Below are positions 14,001 to 29,000 of a stretch of 64,000 nt of DNA, in pieces (positions within the stretch are counted from its first letter, which is position 1; each line of letters starts with the position of its first letter). The stretch is from the NCBI GenBank assembly GCA_021234535.1, contig CM037836.1, positions 15,855,111 through 15,919,110 of the forward strand, given 5' to 3'. Source of the stretch: Stichopus chloronotus (Eukaryota > Echinodermata > Holothuroidea > Aspidochirotida > Stichopodidae). Under the pieces are notes generated by a model. The model was not told the origin of the DNA. It did no database searches and saw only the letters and a program-made list of their open reading frames with translations. Both the position numbers and the translations under genes were made by a program.

Positions 14001-17000
14001 CTAACCATAGGAAATCATACCAGTGAGTACACTTTTGTGGTAGCTCACTTTGCCTCAAACGTGCAGTTACATTAGACATGTAGCTCATGGTCCCCAAGCA
14101 TTCAATCCATAAATTCACAGTGTTCTTCGACATTGATAACACAATTAAACACAAAATATTTCTTCCCAAAATTTGAAAGCTGTGATATTACATCATTTTT
14201 TTGATGCAAAGGTTCTGTTATTATTGTGTTTAGTGATTGTTGCAGGTTTCATTGTCAGTGGGGTGGGAATATTCAAGGAGGTCTTAATGTGAAAGGGATG
14301 ATGCAATGCTGTCCAATGAGATCTTTCAGTTGTGGATACATGATATCCAGGTAACAAAATCAACTTCAGATACATTTAGCTTACCAAAACAAATGAATGT
14401 TGATATGGGGATATAGGAGAGGGGGAGGAGAGGGGGAAGTGAAGAAATTGACTCAGGTGGGGTCCATATTTGGCAGTTTAGGTCATTAGTGGCCATCTTT
14501 ATTTTGCTTGGGGAATTCTAAGATCTTCTTACCAGTAAGGAAGAAAGTATTATTTATGCTGCTTTGTGAAAAGGACTGCCCAAATATTTCCCCTACCTCC
14601 AATGGAATGTACTTCTTTCAACAATTGATTATATTGTAATGTGTATCTTGTCAGCCAGGATGTTTGGAAATAAATGAGTCAAAACTTATTCATTCTTGCA
14701 CTGAATGTGTGTTGCTATTGTTTCTCTAAATTTGATGAAGGTGACACGGTACTTGTTACCCTTCAAATGCTCCTTGCCACATATGTTTTGAAATTGCCAC
14801 TCTTTCCCACAGAGAGAGCAGAACAAACGGAAAGAAACGGAAGCAGAAGTCGCTGCTTTGAAGAAGAGTACTGGTCCCTATGATATCCCTGGACATGCCC
14901 CCAACCCCCTCCTGAGCAGAGCGAGAATGAACGGTGGAACGCAACAGGACTCAGATAGTGGCATAAGGTAAACGGTCTTTTGAATATTCCCCCTTCGTTT
15001 AGGGAGGGTAGATTAGCGTTCAGAAAGAGGCTCTGGCAACTCCAACATTTTTTGCAACTGGGTACCTGCAACCTGAAAAGTCATGACTGTGATGCGACTA
15101 GTTGCGACTCCTACTTGGTAATTAATTGATAAGTAAATAATAAATACGTGGTTTTAATCGTGTAATTACTGCTACCTACACATGCACAACAACATATTTT
15201 TGGCAGGAATTACAGTATAGACAGTAGAGGGCCCCAAATAGTGTTGGTGGGCTAGAATCATGTTTTTTGCTAATATTCTAAGTTGTAAGACAAAGGTTGT
15301 ACATCAGACTGGAAGTCTAAAGAACATTAATTTTAAGTTTCAAGCACACAAAAACAGTCTTCAGGAATATTTTTTTTCTATAGTTTTAAAAATTCCTTGG
15401 GAGACATGACTCCAAGGAGAGGGGAGTAGAAGAATCGAGGCTCCGACCCAGAATCACGACTGTGAAGTAGCGTCAGGCAACCCTTCCAAGCCTAGTGGGC
15501 AAGACTTAATTTGCTGTTCTGTGTTTCTACTAATTAGTCATCAACATGCACCCTGCAAACACTATAGGCAAACACTGGCTGTTAAATTTGAATCAAGCTG
15601 ATCCATATCATGATTTTAATTGAAAAAAAATCATGATTTAAACTGATTTATTTTATTGAAATCAACTACGTTGATGTAAATCACTGATTTAAACCATGAT
15701 TGTTTAGAAACAATAACAACAATCAACAAACCCTGACTTTTACCAAAAAACAGTATCTCAGTTGACAGAAGAGGCTGCTTCAATTCCAATGTTTGTCTAG
15801 TATTTGCCTCACTTCCCAACAAATATTTGACTTTTGTCTCGCATAGATGAAGATATTATTTGGTCAAAATTTTGGCAGTCTATTCAGTTTCCACTCAGAG
15901 TCCTACTTCTTGCAGATAAACTAGCTAATTTTGAGGAAGATACAGAAAGGTCACAACTACCTATCTTCCATTATGTAATAATTGGCTATGTGTGCAGGCT
16001 ATATCTGGCGATTCCTGTAGGCTTTGTTTTGGTTGCCTGCAGGCTATGTCTTGCTATTTCTGCTGGGAATGCCTGGCTATGTCTGCTGGTTTTATCAGGC
16101 TGCAGACATAGAGTAACCATTACTGGCTCAAGAAAGCAAATGCACATCTTTTGCATTGATATTGGAGTTTGCATGGAACTTTTTATAGTGACTAGTATGC
16201 TTTTGTATGCATGGTTGTATGCAGAAAGACATTGAAAGTTACATACTGCATAGCGTGCATGATCGTGTGTGTTTGACCGTAATTGTGTGTTCATTAAGTG
16301 AGCTTGCAGCCATTGCAGTATAAGTCACCCTTGTTGTCCAAGTAAAACCATAGCGATTTAAATTAGTCTGTTGCTTTCTTTGTTAAATTTGTCGATTGTC
16401 ATGCGACGTGTGTACATTCTTTTTCGACAAAGCTACGCACACTCCACATCCAGGAAGTCTCCCTCCCAGATCCGACCTCCATCTCCAATCATCAACCCCG
16501 ATATGCCGGTGATGAGCGGCTACCACCCGGAGAGGAGTGTCCGTCAGTCTTCACCAATGAATGGCACCACCACCCATGATCTGGACTCCTGGATGAACAC
16601 CCCGGGGTCAGGCGCCCTGAAGAATCTGAGGGATGCCATGTACGAGAGCGAGCAACGCAGACTGGCGCTGGTGGAGAAACTCAAAGAGGCCCATGAAACA
16701 TTGCAGGTAGGAAGAAGATATTCAAGCATGCTCTTTGTGAGTATCAGCAAGGCTCCTGGGAAGTGCTCAACAAAGCCTCGCAAAATATCAAAGACTATGT
16801 TTTCTTGCAACTGTCTTTAAGGTTAAGTAGAAGGGAATTTGATATTTTGATTTACAAGGACAATATCCTGTTGCAATCCATCACTTACATTGTGTTGCGT
16901 GTTTTTGTTTGCAGAGTTGATCAAATGAGAAATTAATATTACACATTGCAAATTGTACTTGAATAGCCAAAGAGCTGTTTCTTTTGAAATCAGTGTAAAG

Positions 17001-20000
17001 GAGCACCTTTAGAATGTCTTCTGTAAATAAACCGGTGCTGTGGCCAAGTGGATAAAGATTGTGGCATTTGAAGCAATACATGTAGCAACTGAGGGACTGG
17101 ATTGTGAGAAAATTGAGATCATGGCAGATTTGATCAAAACTTGCTGAATCAGTGGTCACTGGATTTGAAGTGGTAACCGGTTGTTTTGCCCTCTTGCAAG
17201 TTTTCCCCCAACTATATCGCCCCCAGTTTACCAGTTGGCCACCAGTTTACCAGTTCGCCCCATGCTGTGTACCAGTTCACTCCCAAAGTCCTACCAGTTC
17301 GACCCCAGGTGCAGACCAGTTCGCCCCCTAATCTGCAATTGCAAAATTACGTTGTTACGTTCGTGGTAGTAGTTTGGGGCTTTTCATTACAGTGCATTTT
17401 TTTGGTCTCTTGTGTTCACTGTGTTGTTCATGTGTTTTCTTATCATGTTTGACCTGATTGGTTGTTAGCATAGGTGATGCGCATACATCCAGAGTGTGCA
17501 AGTTTAGTGCCGGAATTTCACCTGATATAGCCCCATGCTATTCTCAAAATTTAAATTAATCATGCATGATTTTACTTGATTGGTAAATTGACAAGTGTGT
17601 TAAGTCAGTTATATAAAATATTACCCTAAAAAAATATCTTAAAAACAGCAAAACTGGTCTTCAACTAGCATGGACATTGAGCAAAAATTGTCTGGCAACT
17701 GTCATTTTGTAGAAATGGTGGCAGTGTTCTTGTTCAAATTATCCCCATTTTTCCCAAACCTTGGCTTCATTGCACCTGTAAAAGCTATTGCTATTGTAAA
17801 AGCATTTTTCTATCGTGGAATGTAGTTGAAAACTGTTACAATGACATTTGAAATTAGTCACTTTTAGGGGACGAACTGGTAGGTATTTGCGGGCAAAATG
17901 ACTTCCATGTGGGGGCGAACTTGCAAGGGGGCGAAACGACCGAGACAAACCAGCTGGGGGGAACTTGTAAGGCAGGGGGGAAAACGACCGGTAACATTTG
18001 AAGTAGTAATATATAAGCCATAGGCTTTCTCCATAATTGCGTGGTTGCTTAGCATTGTAAAGTAACTGCCCTTCAAGGCCTGAATCATATTGATCATTAA
18101 GTATCAATTAATCAAGTTTAAAGGCTCTGAAACCTTAGCAGAGATTGCAGTGCTTCACATTCATTAATTACGATTTAATCTTAAAGTATGTTTGTTTTTA
18201 AGCCAGGGGTTCATCTTAAGACTCTCATTAGTTGTAAGTCTTCTTGTGTGCACTGACTTCAGTTTTCCAAGTGGTATGAATTTCAGTGTTTTTACATGAG
18301 TATTTTGTCCTTGTCATGTGCTGTGTACACTTGCTACTATACCTCTGTTCTGTCCCCTGCAACTGATGAAGTGACAAATAACTATTTTGCTTACCCTTTC
18401 TCCATAGCAACAAACAAAGCGTTTGGTTGAGAGCGAAACCAAGTTGAACGACACCCATCATACGCTTGAGGGCCTGAACAGTGCTAACCAGGTGAGAATG
18501 ATAAACATGATTGCATACTTTCTGATCACATCTTCTCTTTTCCCTTTTCTGTAAAGTGGGTGGTGAATTTCCTTGTGGGTGCCAAGAGTGTGGAACTTTT
18601 AGTGTCCCCTTTTACTAAGAAACCAATCATCTAGCATAAACTCATTTGGTTCTTTGTTTTGGACAAATTTGCCAGCTTTGCTGGAAGATACAATTCAAGT
18701 TGCTCAATATACTGAAAAATCTTCACAACCAGCTTCCATTTAGTGCAAACTTCAAACAAACACCCTGACGTAAATAAGGACTCCAACATAGCATGAACTG
18801 GCCCCTGTATAATAGAAAGACTCCAAATGATCTGTCTTTTCTTTATCTCTGACTATTCTTTCTTCTGCATTGATGCTTTTCTTGTGTAACATTCTGTGTT
18901 ATGAAGAAATACTGCAAAATTTACTATTTATATGTTCATAAGGTGAACAAAACGAAGTATTTTGACCTTTACATTATTCTATTGCTTGTCATTGCTGAAA
19001 AATTCACACTCACTTGAGGTGCAGGGTGACCTGTTAACTTTAAATGATCAGCAAAGATTAGTCCAGGTACAGATAGACAAGCTTGTCTTTGATTTTACCA
19101 AAACAACCGGTGAGTTTTGTCCTTTCAACTCAGTCGGTAATGAAGAGAGAGGCAAGAGAACATAATTTTTGTAAAATGGTCTTAATGATGAATGTGTAAT
19201 TGTTATTCTTTGTCAGTCACTTCAAAAGAAAGTCCTGGATTTGGAGCAAGGTATAGAACAGTCAATGAGCGAGAAGGTTGACTCTATCAGGAACAGAGAA
19301 AGATTGCAAAGCAGGTAAGGCTGCTATTGGTGTTTCTCAGTAATCTGGTTTAGTTGTACCATTTTGCTCAATTCCTACATGGTTCCCTATTTGTCCCATT
19401 GCTTTACTTTCCCTCACAGCATCTTGCATGTTTTGTGCCCTTTTCTGATCTTCCATTTGAATAAGTCTTCTTGCTCCTGTGAAGTGAATTGATTATTCAC
19501 AAATATTGCAGAGCCAGTGCGACCTTTCTACATGCAAGGGGGAGCGGGTACATGTTTCAAAGGGCACTCAACCCCCTTAACAGTTGGGATATCATGTCTA
19601 AAAGGGCACTCTGAGGTAGATCAAAACGTGAATCAATTAGGGCACTTTGTGTCGAAAGGTACACTGTACCCAGACCCCTCAGCCACCAGCTCCATTAACA
19701 TCCCTTCCCCTTCCATAGGCAGCACTGGCCATGCATTAATATATCCAAGCTAACATGGATCCTGTATGATAGCAAAGAAATATCCTGTGTCACATCTCTT
19801 CCTGACAGGGTCGACGAGTTGGAACGTGAGATGAAGAGCTATGGCAGCCTGCAGGCCAGTTTACAGGCAGAACAGACCAAACGAGACCTGATCGTCGATC
19901 AGACATCGAGGGCACTCTCTATGGTGGAGAAGGAAAACAAAACACTTCAACAGGTAAGTTGTTGATTGGGGATGATGCATGAAATACTTTCCCTCTGACA

Positions 20001-23000
20001 GATAGAGAGAGGAAGTGGTGGAGCGACAGACAGACAGACAGACAGACAGACAGATGATCACTTAGGATGCTAGTATTTACCTAGGACTGGATTATTGATT
20101 ACATTGCAGGAATTACACGTTTCGTCGATGTTTTGAATGTTGAAATCATTTTATTTTCTTGCCATGTTCAGACCAAAGAAACTATGATGAAGGAGACCTT
20201 GGCCTTAAAAGAGTCTTTAAATATCCTTAGAGGCAAAAATGAAAAGCTGGAGGCCGCAAGCAGGGAACTTGACAAAAGCCGCCAGGTAACGTAAAATTTT
20301 CTTTTGCTTACCAAGGTAACTTTTATTCCCCCGCATAAAAAAACTAACTGTGCTTCTAATAAAAGGTATTTGGTCTTCTGTTATGGTAATACTAAACAGA
20401 TGTGGACAGATTGTTTCAGTTAGCCTCAAGGTCTTAGTTTCTAAACTCTCTCTTATAAACAGTTCGACTGTCCTTGCTCTCGCCCAGATTGTCAGGGTGA
20501 CAGTTCAGTGAACTGGGGTTACACATTTTATGGTTTACTGTTTGGTATTTCATGACGATCTTCATCGGATTATTTTCCCTTCCATGCTGTATGTATTTGG
20601 ATGCACATTTTTTTTTCCACCCCAACGATTATGAAACTCTGACAAACACTTTGTTCCAAACTCACAATAGTGCAGAATTGAACGTGATAGTAATGACAGT
20701 AAAATTTCAGTGCAGTTAAACCTTTGCAGAACCATCACACCTGTAACTTGGCATCATTGGTGACAAAGCTTGAACCAAAAAAAGGAATTCAATGAACACT
20801 GAAGCAAGAGTCTCATTTTCCATCACATCTAATACTACAATACACTTGTAAGAGATTCTGTTAGCCTAAACCAAACCTTACATGGATAACCACTTCACCA
20901 GGTTGAAGGTCAACCTCAATAAATGCAAGGAATGCGGAGATGCAAAGGAAAACCTGGTCAATCCGAGTTCATTTTTGGCAGAAATGGCTAATGGAGATTC
21001 AATGGATGAAAGATATTGTAATTTATTCAATTCTTAGCCATTTGTAATCAGAAAAAGTGTGTTTTAGATCTTCAAATGGCAATAAAATTATCCCTTGCAT
21101 GTTAGATTTCTTCAAACACCCAAGAAAGAAAATGAAGCTGTAGAAATTTGCATCATCAGTACAAGTGAAATTTTAACCAGGTGATTGATTGAAAGTTTGT
21201 TTACCCTGAGGGAGGTAATCTGGCGAAACCTTCATTGGACTAAGCTGATAAGTCCTCTCACATTACTTTTCCTCAGTATTCATTAAATGTTCATGTACCA
21301 TCAAGTTGATGGTAGCTTTTGTTGCAGGTAGCCGTTTATCAGGAACCTATCTTTGGTAGGTTAAAGGGAAATAAGATGTTCGTTCTACGGAACAAAAAAA
21401 GTCTTGTTTTAAAACCCAGTACCTGTGGACACAGAATGATAGTTTGTTTCAAATACGAAAAGAGCAGTAACCTTTACAAGTAATTAGTTTCTCACAGATA
21501 GCAATTAATTTATTCCTTGCACAAGAATAATTTGTTTACCCAAACTTTCAAAAACTCAAATGGGTCTTTCATAACTCATCGAATGGAGAGTGGTTTGAGG
21601 TCATGAAATTTTTGCAGCCGTTTATTGATGAGACTGAATGGTTTAATGCTGAATATACCTTTTTTCTTTGCATGCCATGTTGGTGCATTTTAAACATCCT
21701 ATTTCCCTTCAAAATGCTTTCTACATTTAACTCCCCACCAGAGGGAAGAGGAAATGTTACTCGAAAACAGTGACCTTCGGTCCCAACTGTCTTCGTCGGA
21801 GAGAACAATTGGAGACCTGACTCAACAGGTTGAAAATCTTAGGGACAACCTCAAGAAATCTAATCAGGTATTTGGATTTGAGGTTTCAAGTTTCCTTTTC
21901 ACCCTACTTAGTTCAAAAGCACAAATTAGGGTTTGAAGCCTGATGGTATCCTTCTCTTACAAGGAGAGATCTTACTCTTTTACTCTTTTTATTTCCTTTG
22001 TTATCATTCTCACAAAATAATGAGACTGTTACCATAAAATTGTAGCCTTTTCCAAAATTCTAAGTTAATTTAACTATTATCATTACAAATAAAACAGAGT
22101 ATAAAGGTACATCTAGTTGTTCCTGTTGTGTCATCCTTTTGAAAGAATGTTGATAAGTTTCATTTGACAATTTGAAATGTGTCCTACACCGTAGTGGAAT
22201 ATATTGATCTTGATGAGATAACATCCTGACAGAATTAACCCTGATTCATTCATTTTGGTTTGTGAGTTGGACTACTGTGAGTGAATTTAACCATAAACTT
22301 GTGAATAATCATCTACAGTATGTGACCTCATTCATTTGCTGATTGGCAGTCACACTGGTGCACTGTCATAGAGTCATCTGTCACAGTGGTGCACTTTTTA
22401 TCTAAATACATTACATGTATAGAGATATTGTCAGGCTAGCTGGACATTCTGTTATTCTTTCAAATGATGTCAGGGTCTCAATCCGTTGTGAATGTGTATC
22501 AAGCTTTTCCATCATGTTGCTATGCATGTGAGCCGAAGATGTTATTTGAGGTGTGAAAGAAATACGAAAAGTAAGTCCTTTTTGCAAATTATTGACCAAA
22601 AAAGGGCCTGAAACCTTGTAGATCTTTTCCCATAGTATTGCACACAGTACTTGCATGAATTATAGATGTTTTGATCCTTTGTTTGGATGGGTAGGCTCTG
22701 GGCAGTAAATCTCCTCCTTTGATTTGCTGTGATTGATGTGTGTAATAGTAAAGGAGAGAGTGGTGTTGAGGTTTTTAACTCAATTGTGTGCATTCTCAAC
22801 TTCAAAAGAAAAATGGTGTCAAGAATGTCATGTAAGAAGATGTACAAAATAAGAATGTCAGATGCCGGGTGTGCATTTAATGCTAGTACTGTAAGACCCA
22901 CTGAATTGAGGGACGGTGAGCTCTTCAATTAGCTCAGAGGTATTTCATTAATTTAGTGGGCGATTCCCGTTCAGTGGTATGCCCCTAGCAACATCCATTA

Positions 23001-26000
23001 AGTTAACTAATCCTTGCACAATTAGCTTGCTCAGAACAATGCTTTGATTCCAGGTGTTTAGCAGCTCACATTTTCAGAGATGGGGAGCCAAAACTCGAAA
23101 CATTCTGTTTAATTGACATAAATGAATACATTTACTTTGTTACATTGTTAACAATGGATGGCATGCAAATGAACTAAGTGGCAGAAGTCTAATATTTTGT
23201 CAACACCAAGCTACACCAACCAGATTCAAACTTCTCAGGTTGTCATTGTCAATCTCTTCAATCACAATTGAACTGTTGCTGACATATTTAGGACATTCCT
23301 TAAAAGGAACATTGAATAGCCAGAAGTGTCAAGATTCAGTGGCCTTGCTGCTCTCATTTATTAGAGTTGTGTCTGCTTGACAAAATGTTATCAAATTCAG
23401 GAAAGGAGGGCAGTAACTTTTGTGCAACACCTGTTAAGGATTTCTTAGCTCCATGTCACAATTGCCTCAAAAGAAGAGCTCATAATGCCAACAAGGGTTC
23501 TGCATTGTTACCTAAAGTAGAAAAAATGTTGATCTTATTTTTTTAATTTTTGATGGGGCCTTCAGGGAGTGGCCAAAATGTTGGAAAGTATTACACAAGT
23601 GTGAAAGTATTATTATTTTCGTATCGCTCTTTCATAGGTGAAAAAGTAAACAAATTTACTACAACAACCTTTCAGTGAATGGGTGTATGTAATCAAAGCA
23701 ATAGTTACCCTGAAATCTAAATTTCCTTAATGGCAGATATCTCTTATAAAAACTTTAGCGTTTAATTTAGGTCTTACAAAAAGTTTAGCGTTTATTTGTT
23801 GTGCTACTGTACCATCTTATCCTTGGTTCTTTCTGAAAAAGTGTATCAATGCATGGTAATGCACTTTCCTTTTCCAACTGGAAAATGGAGCATCTCAGTA
23901 AATTTGACAAACAAAGATGTTGGCAAGCAGTGTACCCTGAAATAATGGCATTAACACATTTTTATTGGTTTCGATGATAATCGTAACCTTTGTAATCATG
24001 CATATGTGTGTGTGTATGTATGTGTGTATGCGTGTGTGTGTGTGTGCGTGTGTGTGTGTATGTCATGTCCGTGACGCCCTACCTTGTAAACACGTTATCT
24101 CAAGAAGGGAAGCTTGGACAGGTCTCATATTTGGTATGTAGGTGTACCATATTGAGAAGAAGAACCCTAGTGTTTTTTTGTGAAGGTCAAAGGTCATTTG
24201 GGGTCAACAGGGGTCAAATTGTGAAAATGTGACAAATGTGACACATACTAATGCTATTATATCAGATTCAGAAAAAAAAAGTTCTCTTAAATAGATCATG
24301 GAAACCACAATGCATTTCTGCATTCTGGCTACCTGTGAAAGCTGAACCATCTATTTGGTGATTTGCTCTCTATGTGTCATTGTAATATCTTCTCGGTAGG
24401 ATCGAGATAATTTCATGAAGCATGCAGGTGAGCTTGAAGAAAAGTGTGCTGATCTCAACTCCAAATGCATCAGTTCCCTGGCTGCCAAAGAGAGGTACAT
24501 GCAGGAGAAACTCGATATGCAGCAGGCCATGAGGCAAGCTCTGGCAGATAAGGAGCAGGAGCAAAGTGTGAGTGTCATTAACATTTCACCTCATCTCATC
24601 GAACACATTCAAACAGCAAGCACATGCTATCATTCAAACTTCCATTGTCTTCTTAACTTATGTCTTGCTTATGTGTATAAACTTTTATTGATTTCTAAAC
24701 TCATGTTGACCTGAATTACTTTTGTATCTAAAATTCATACTTACGGCTAAACAAAAACAGCAATGTAAGTTTCACGCACTAGGGGTGAGATGTCAAATTA
24801 CCGTTAGTTGTTAAAGTAATAATGTTATTATTGATATTACTTAAAAAAAAAAAAGCAGTGTCAGGTAAGATGCTGAAATATGTTTGCCTTGCTTGTGTTT
24901 CATATCGAATGAGTCAATAACATCTTTATCAGCTATTCTGAATGTCAGTGTATGTATCTTTCATTGGTTTGCTTTTTTTTTTTTTGATTAAGCCTGAGAA
25001 TTTACCAATGTGGTCCATAGTAACCATTTGATCTTGCCAAACAGATTTCATAATACTGTGATATTGGAATTTGATTTTACCATTTTTTTTTTTTTAATGT
25101 TTTATTTTCCGTGATCCAGGCTAAACAGGCACTGGATGCCAAACTGACAGAAATGCAGTTAGAGGTCACCCAGAGAAAACTGGCAGCAGAAAAAGCAGAA
25201 GAAGATTCGGAGAAAATGAGCGAAGAACTCAATGCTGTGAAAAAGGTAACATCGGCAAAATATATTTTAAAAATGGTTGTACGTCCTGTTATGTCTGGGT
25301 AAGATGGCTATATCCATTCTTTGCATACGTGTGCATCATTTCTCAAAATGCAAGCTTAACTAAACCAAAAAAATGCATCTACATGTTGATGATGAAGTTG
25401 GTTTTTCTTTCCCCTGATTATAAGAAACTCACGAAGCTGAGATGAAAGACGGGAGACAGGCACTTCTATTTCTGTTTGACAACAATACATCTAGAACTTT
25501 CTTTAGAAAACAGTGGTTGGGTGTTTCTGCCGATTGATTCCAGTGTTGAGGTGATGTGTTACTTACGACCAGAAATGCTGGATTTTTTCTTTCTCAAGTA
25601 GTCCATATTTTGCGGAGTCAAGAATCATCTCTGAGGATACATTCTTCAGATGTATGATTTTAGATTATCTATGATCTTTGAAAAAAAGGTCAGGTGAATT
25701 AGTTTATTGATGAACCATGTATGACTTTTCGTATCAGTAATTATTATCAGTGAACTGATTGAGTATTTTCATAGACTGTTTGGATTCACTATCAGTTGAT
25801 TGTGGCAAGGTTTCATTAATACGAAAAAAAAAAAAAAATAATACTGCTACTGTTTATGTTTTCTTTGTCTTCATTATTTTAGGTTTGTGAGGTCTTATCA
25901 TCTGAATTGGCCAACGCCAAGGATGGCCTGGAGAAAACGCAGGAGGAGCTCAGAAATACGACCGCAGATAAGAGGTCTGCCCAGCAACAGCAGACATACT

Positions 26001-29000
26001 GGGAAGGAGAGGCTAAGAGGATTGCAGCAGAACGAGATGGTCTCACCAAGGTGGGTCTACAGAGTTAATGAATCATTGTTTGATGTAGCACAAATTTGGA
26101 AGGACTTGGATATAGAATTGTTTAACTGCCACCCTTTTAGAAGTTTAGAGGGATAAAATTTTTTCCAAACATCTCTGTACAGTAACCCAAAGCTGTCACA
26201 TTAGTTAAATGTTTCTTGGAATCTGTTAGCCCTACACAAATGAATTTTGGCCCACTGCCTTCTGAGAAAGTTTTATCAACTACTTGTATATTAAAAAGAA
26301 ATATATGAAGTTTTTCTTCTCCCTTACTTGTGTCCTTCATCAGTGTTTACCCAGTTACCCCTACCCACCCTGCTACTCTACCTCCCTTCTGCTCCCCCCA
26401 CCCTTCCACTTTCCCACCCACTCAACCACCTTCCAGTTCGCTGCCTCTACTTTCCTGGGACATGTTGCCCATTATCCATTGATCAGATGAAATTTGGAGC
26501 TGTCATAACAAAGGTTCATTGCAATATTTTAGTCGTTGGTTATGCACAATCCTTGACAATTGTATTTGTGTTTGTGTGTGTGTACACTTTGTAGTTTCTT
26601 GTAGTTGTTGCCAAAATTGATGTTACCAACTAATCTCAATATCACACAATAGCAGTTTCCTACATTCATTGCAGTTTTTGTTGTACTGTTGCATTTTTTG
26701 GTACTATTGTATCATATCATGGAATTGGTTAAAAGAATCTCTGCTCTCTTTTGAGTTTTTTCACATTCTTTCTGCAATTATCAGTATAGCCAAAGAATTA
26801 TGCATTTTGTCTCCGTTTCCATCACCTTTTCAAGTCCCTGGAGATAGCCAAGGAAGATTTTGCAATGGAAAGGAGCCAGCTGGAGGAAAAACACTCAGAA
26901 ATTAAAGATCTGATGAAAGACACCAAACTGGAGAAAACCAAATACCTCACCCGCTGCCAGGAACTTGAAACGGTCAGTAAATCGATTAAAAGAAGCTCAA
27001 TTTGGTATCTGCTTCCTCAAGCCTCGCTTTTCTTCAGAAGGAAATAGCCTTGTGATGTCATGATGTCAGAATAGATCTTTATTCAAACCATTGATTTGTG
27101 TCCTCTGTGCTTTCAATTGCTTCACCACAGAAAACGGTTGTTTAATGTTTGTCGGTTTCGTGGTTGACGTAGACTGGACCTTCAGATCGTGAATATGTGT
27201 ATTGTGGGCATGTATTCCCCCCCCTTCCCCTGTAATATGCTGTATTTAAGAATAGCTTTCCCTTTACGAAGAGTGTGGTAACGTCTGTACTGCTCTTATA
27301 ACAGGAGATAACATTTGTCTCCTTTGTAGTTTTGAACGTGTATTGTTTCAAGCTTATGGAAATAATATTCAGGGTTTGTATGTCCCAGGAAAGTTTGATC
27401 TTTACAACTGATTGTATGCAAACACCTTTCCTTTGTTAGTCTTGCTTAAAGACTTCAAATTTCCCTTTATGAAGATGTTAGATCGGGCCAACGAAGACTT
27501 GAAGACCAGCACGGAGAAACACCAGGAGGAAGTAGAAGAGTGGAAGACGACCTGTGACCGTCTCTCGAGCAACCTGGGACGTAAGGACAGCGAAGTGACT
27601 GAAGTAAATGAAAGGTTCAACGAAGCTCACAAGCAGGTATTAGATCCATAACTTCTTGTCACGATCCTAATGATATGATTGCAACACAGCTGCTAGTCAC
27701 GAGAAACATGATTCAATCGTTTAAGAAGCGAAAAGCAGTTCACCGTGTTATTGTAGCGTTTTGCTTATTTTTTTTTTGCTCAGATATCTGAACTGAAGGT
27801 GAACCTCCAAGATGCCATTAATAAACAGGAGAAACTGCTGGAGTACCGAGACGAGGCCGACAAACTCAAACAGGAGAACGACAAACTGGTGCAGGAACAC
27901 GGCGAAGACCAGCAAGTCATAAACCTACTGGAAATGCAGAAGAACATCCTCTCACAGGCTCAGGTATTTTGACAGAGATTTTCTTTGACAGTTAAAATAG
28001 GTCATATCGTAAACTGTAAGAAATGGGACAAAAAATGGTAAAAAAACAACAGCGAATAGTTGTGACTCTCTCTTTTTGCAAACGTGCCATGATGAACTGG
28101 TAGGATTTGTTTGGAAGTCAAGGTAGGGTAGTGCCAATAAAAGAACAAGTATCCAGTCATTTTGTGATGAAAACCTGATGGCCCATGATTCAGAAGTGAT
28201 GCTTAGTTGGCATAATATGCTGTCTCTCAGGGATGACCGTATGCAGAAGCATATCCTCTTTGCAAAATGATAGACGTCTTAGAAGCGGAACATGAAACAT
28301 AGAGTTGTACTGAAATTTTTGTTTGATTCCTATGTTTTCTTTTGAGGTATTGCCATTTGAGTAAATACACAGTTTGGTACTTGTGGCTACTGAAAGCAAC
28401 TCAGTGGTTTGTATTGTTTTTTTTTCCCTGACAGGCAGCAGGTGTACCCAAGCACAGTGCTGACCAGATGCAGGCAGATATCGACCATCTCAAGGCGGAA
28501 CTTGGATTAGCTGAGTGAGTCGTCACTACATAATGATGTTGTTGCAATACATGAAGTAATTTATCAGCACAACAGCACACAGCAGAACATGACTCAACGG
28601 AACATAACATAACAAAACAGTAAAGTAACATACTTGAATTATCATAGCATATCATGAAGTGGTTTTCCACACTCTGTTATGTTGTGTCGCAATGCCGCTT
28701 CCTGTGTTTTGTTGTGATTCAGATGTTCAGATTCATTCTTTAATTCAGAAGGAATGGGTGCATTTGCAATTTTAGTGCAAAGAATGTGCCATGGGGCACT
28801 TTCATGAACAATGGATGCCTACAAGCTCCATGGTTACCTACATAGGTAGTAGGTACCTACTGACCACTCATGAGTCAAATCACTGAGTAGTTTGATGTGA
28901 ATCCATATTGATACTAAGTACAGAGTATGTGCACAGTATTTTACAGAGCATGGGAGGTGCAACAAAAAAGGTGAAGTTTCAGTGAACCCATAGTTTCTAC

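Noticed and set aside
15834..16235. 133-codon + strand open frame with Leu/Cys-rich repeats
   Set aside because: Generated by a local GGCTATGT-type repeat; no splice context, no homology recognised, and an overlapping open frame on the other strand.
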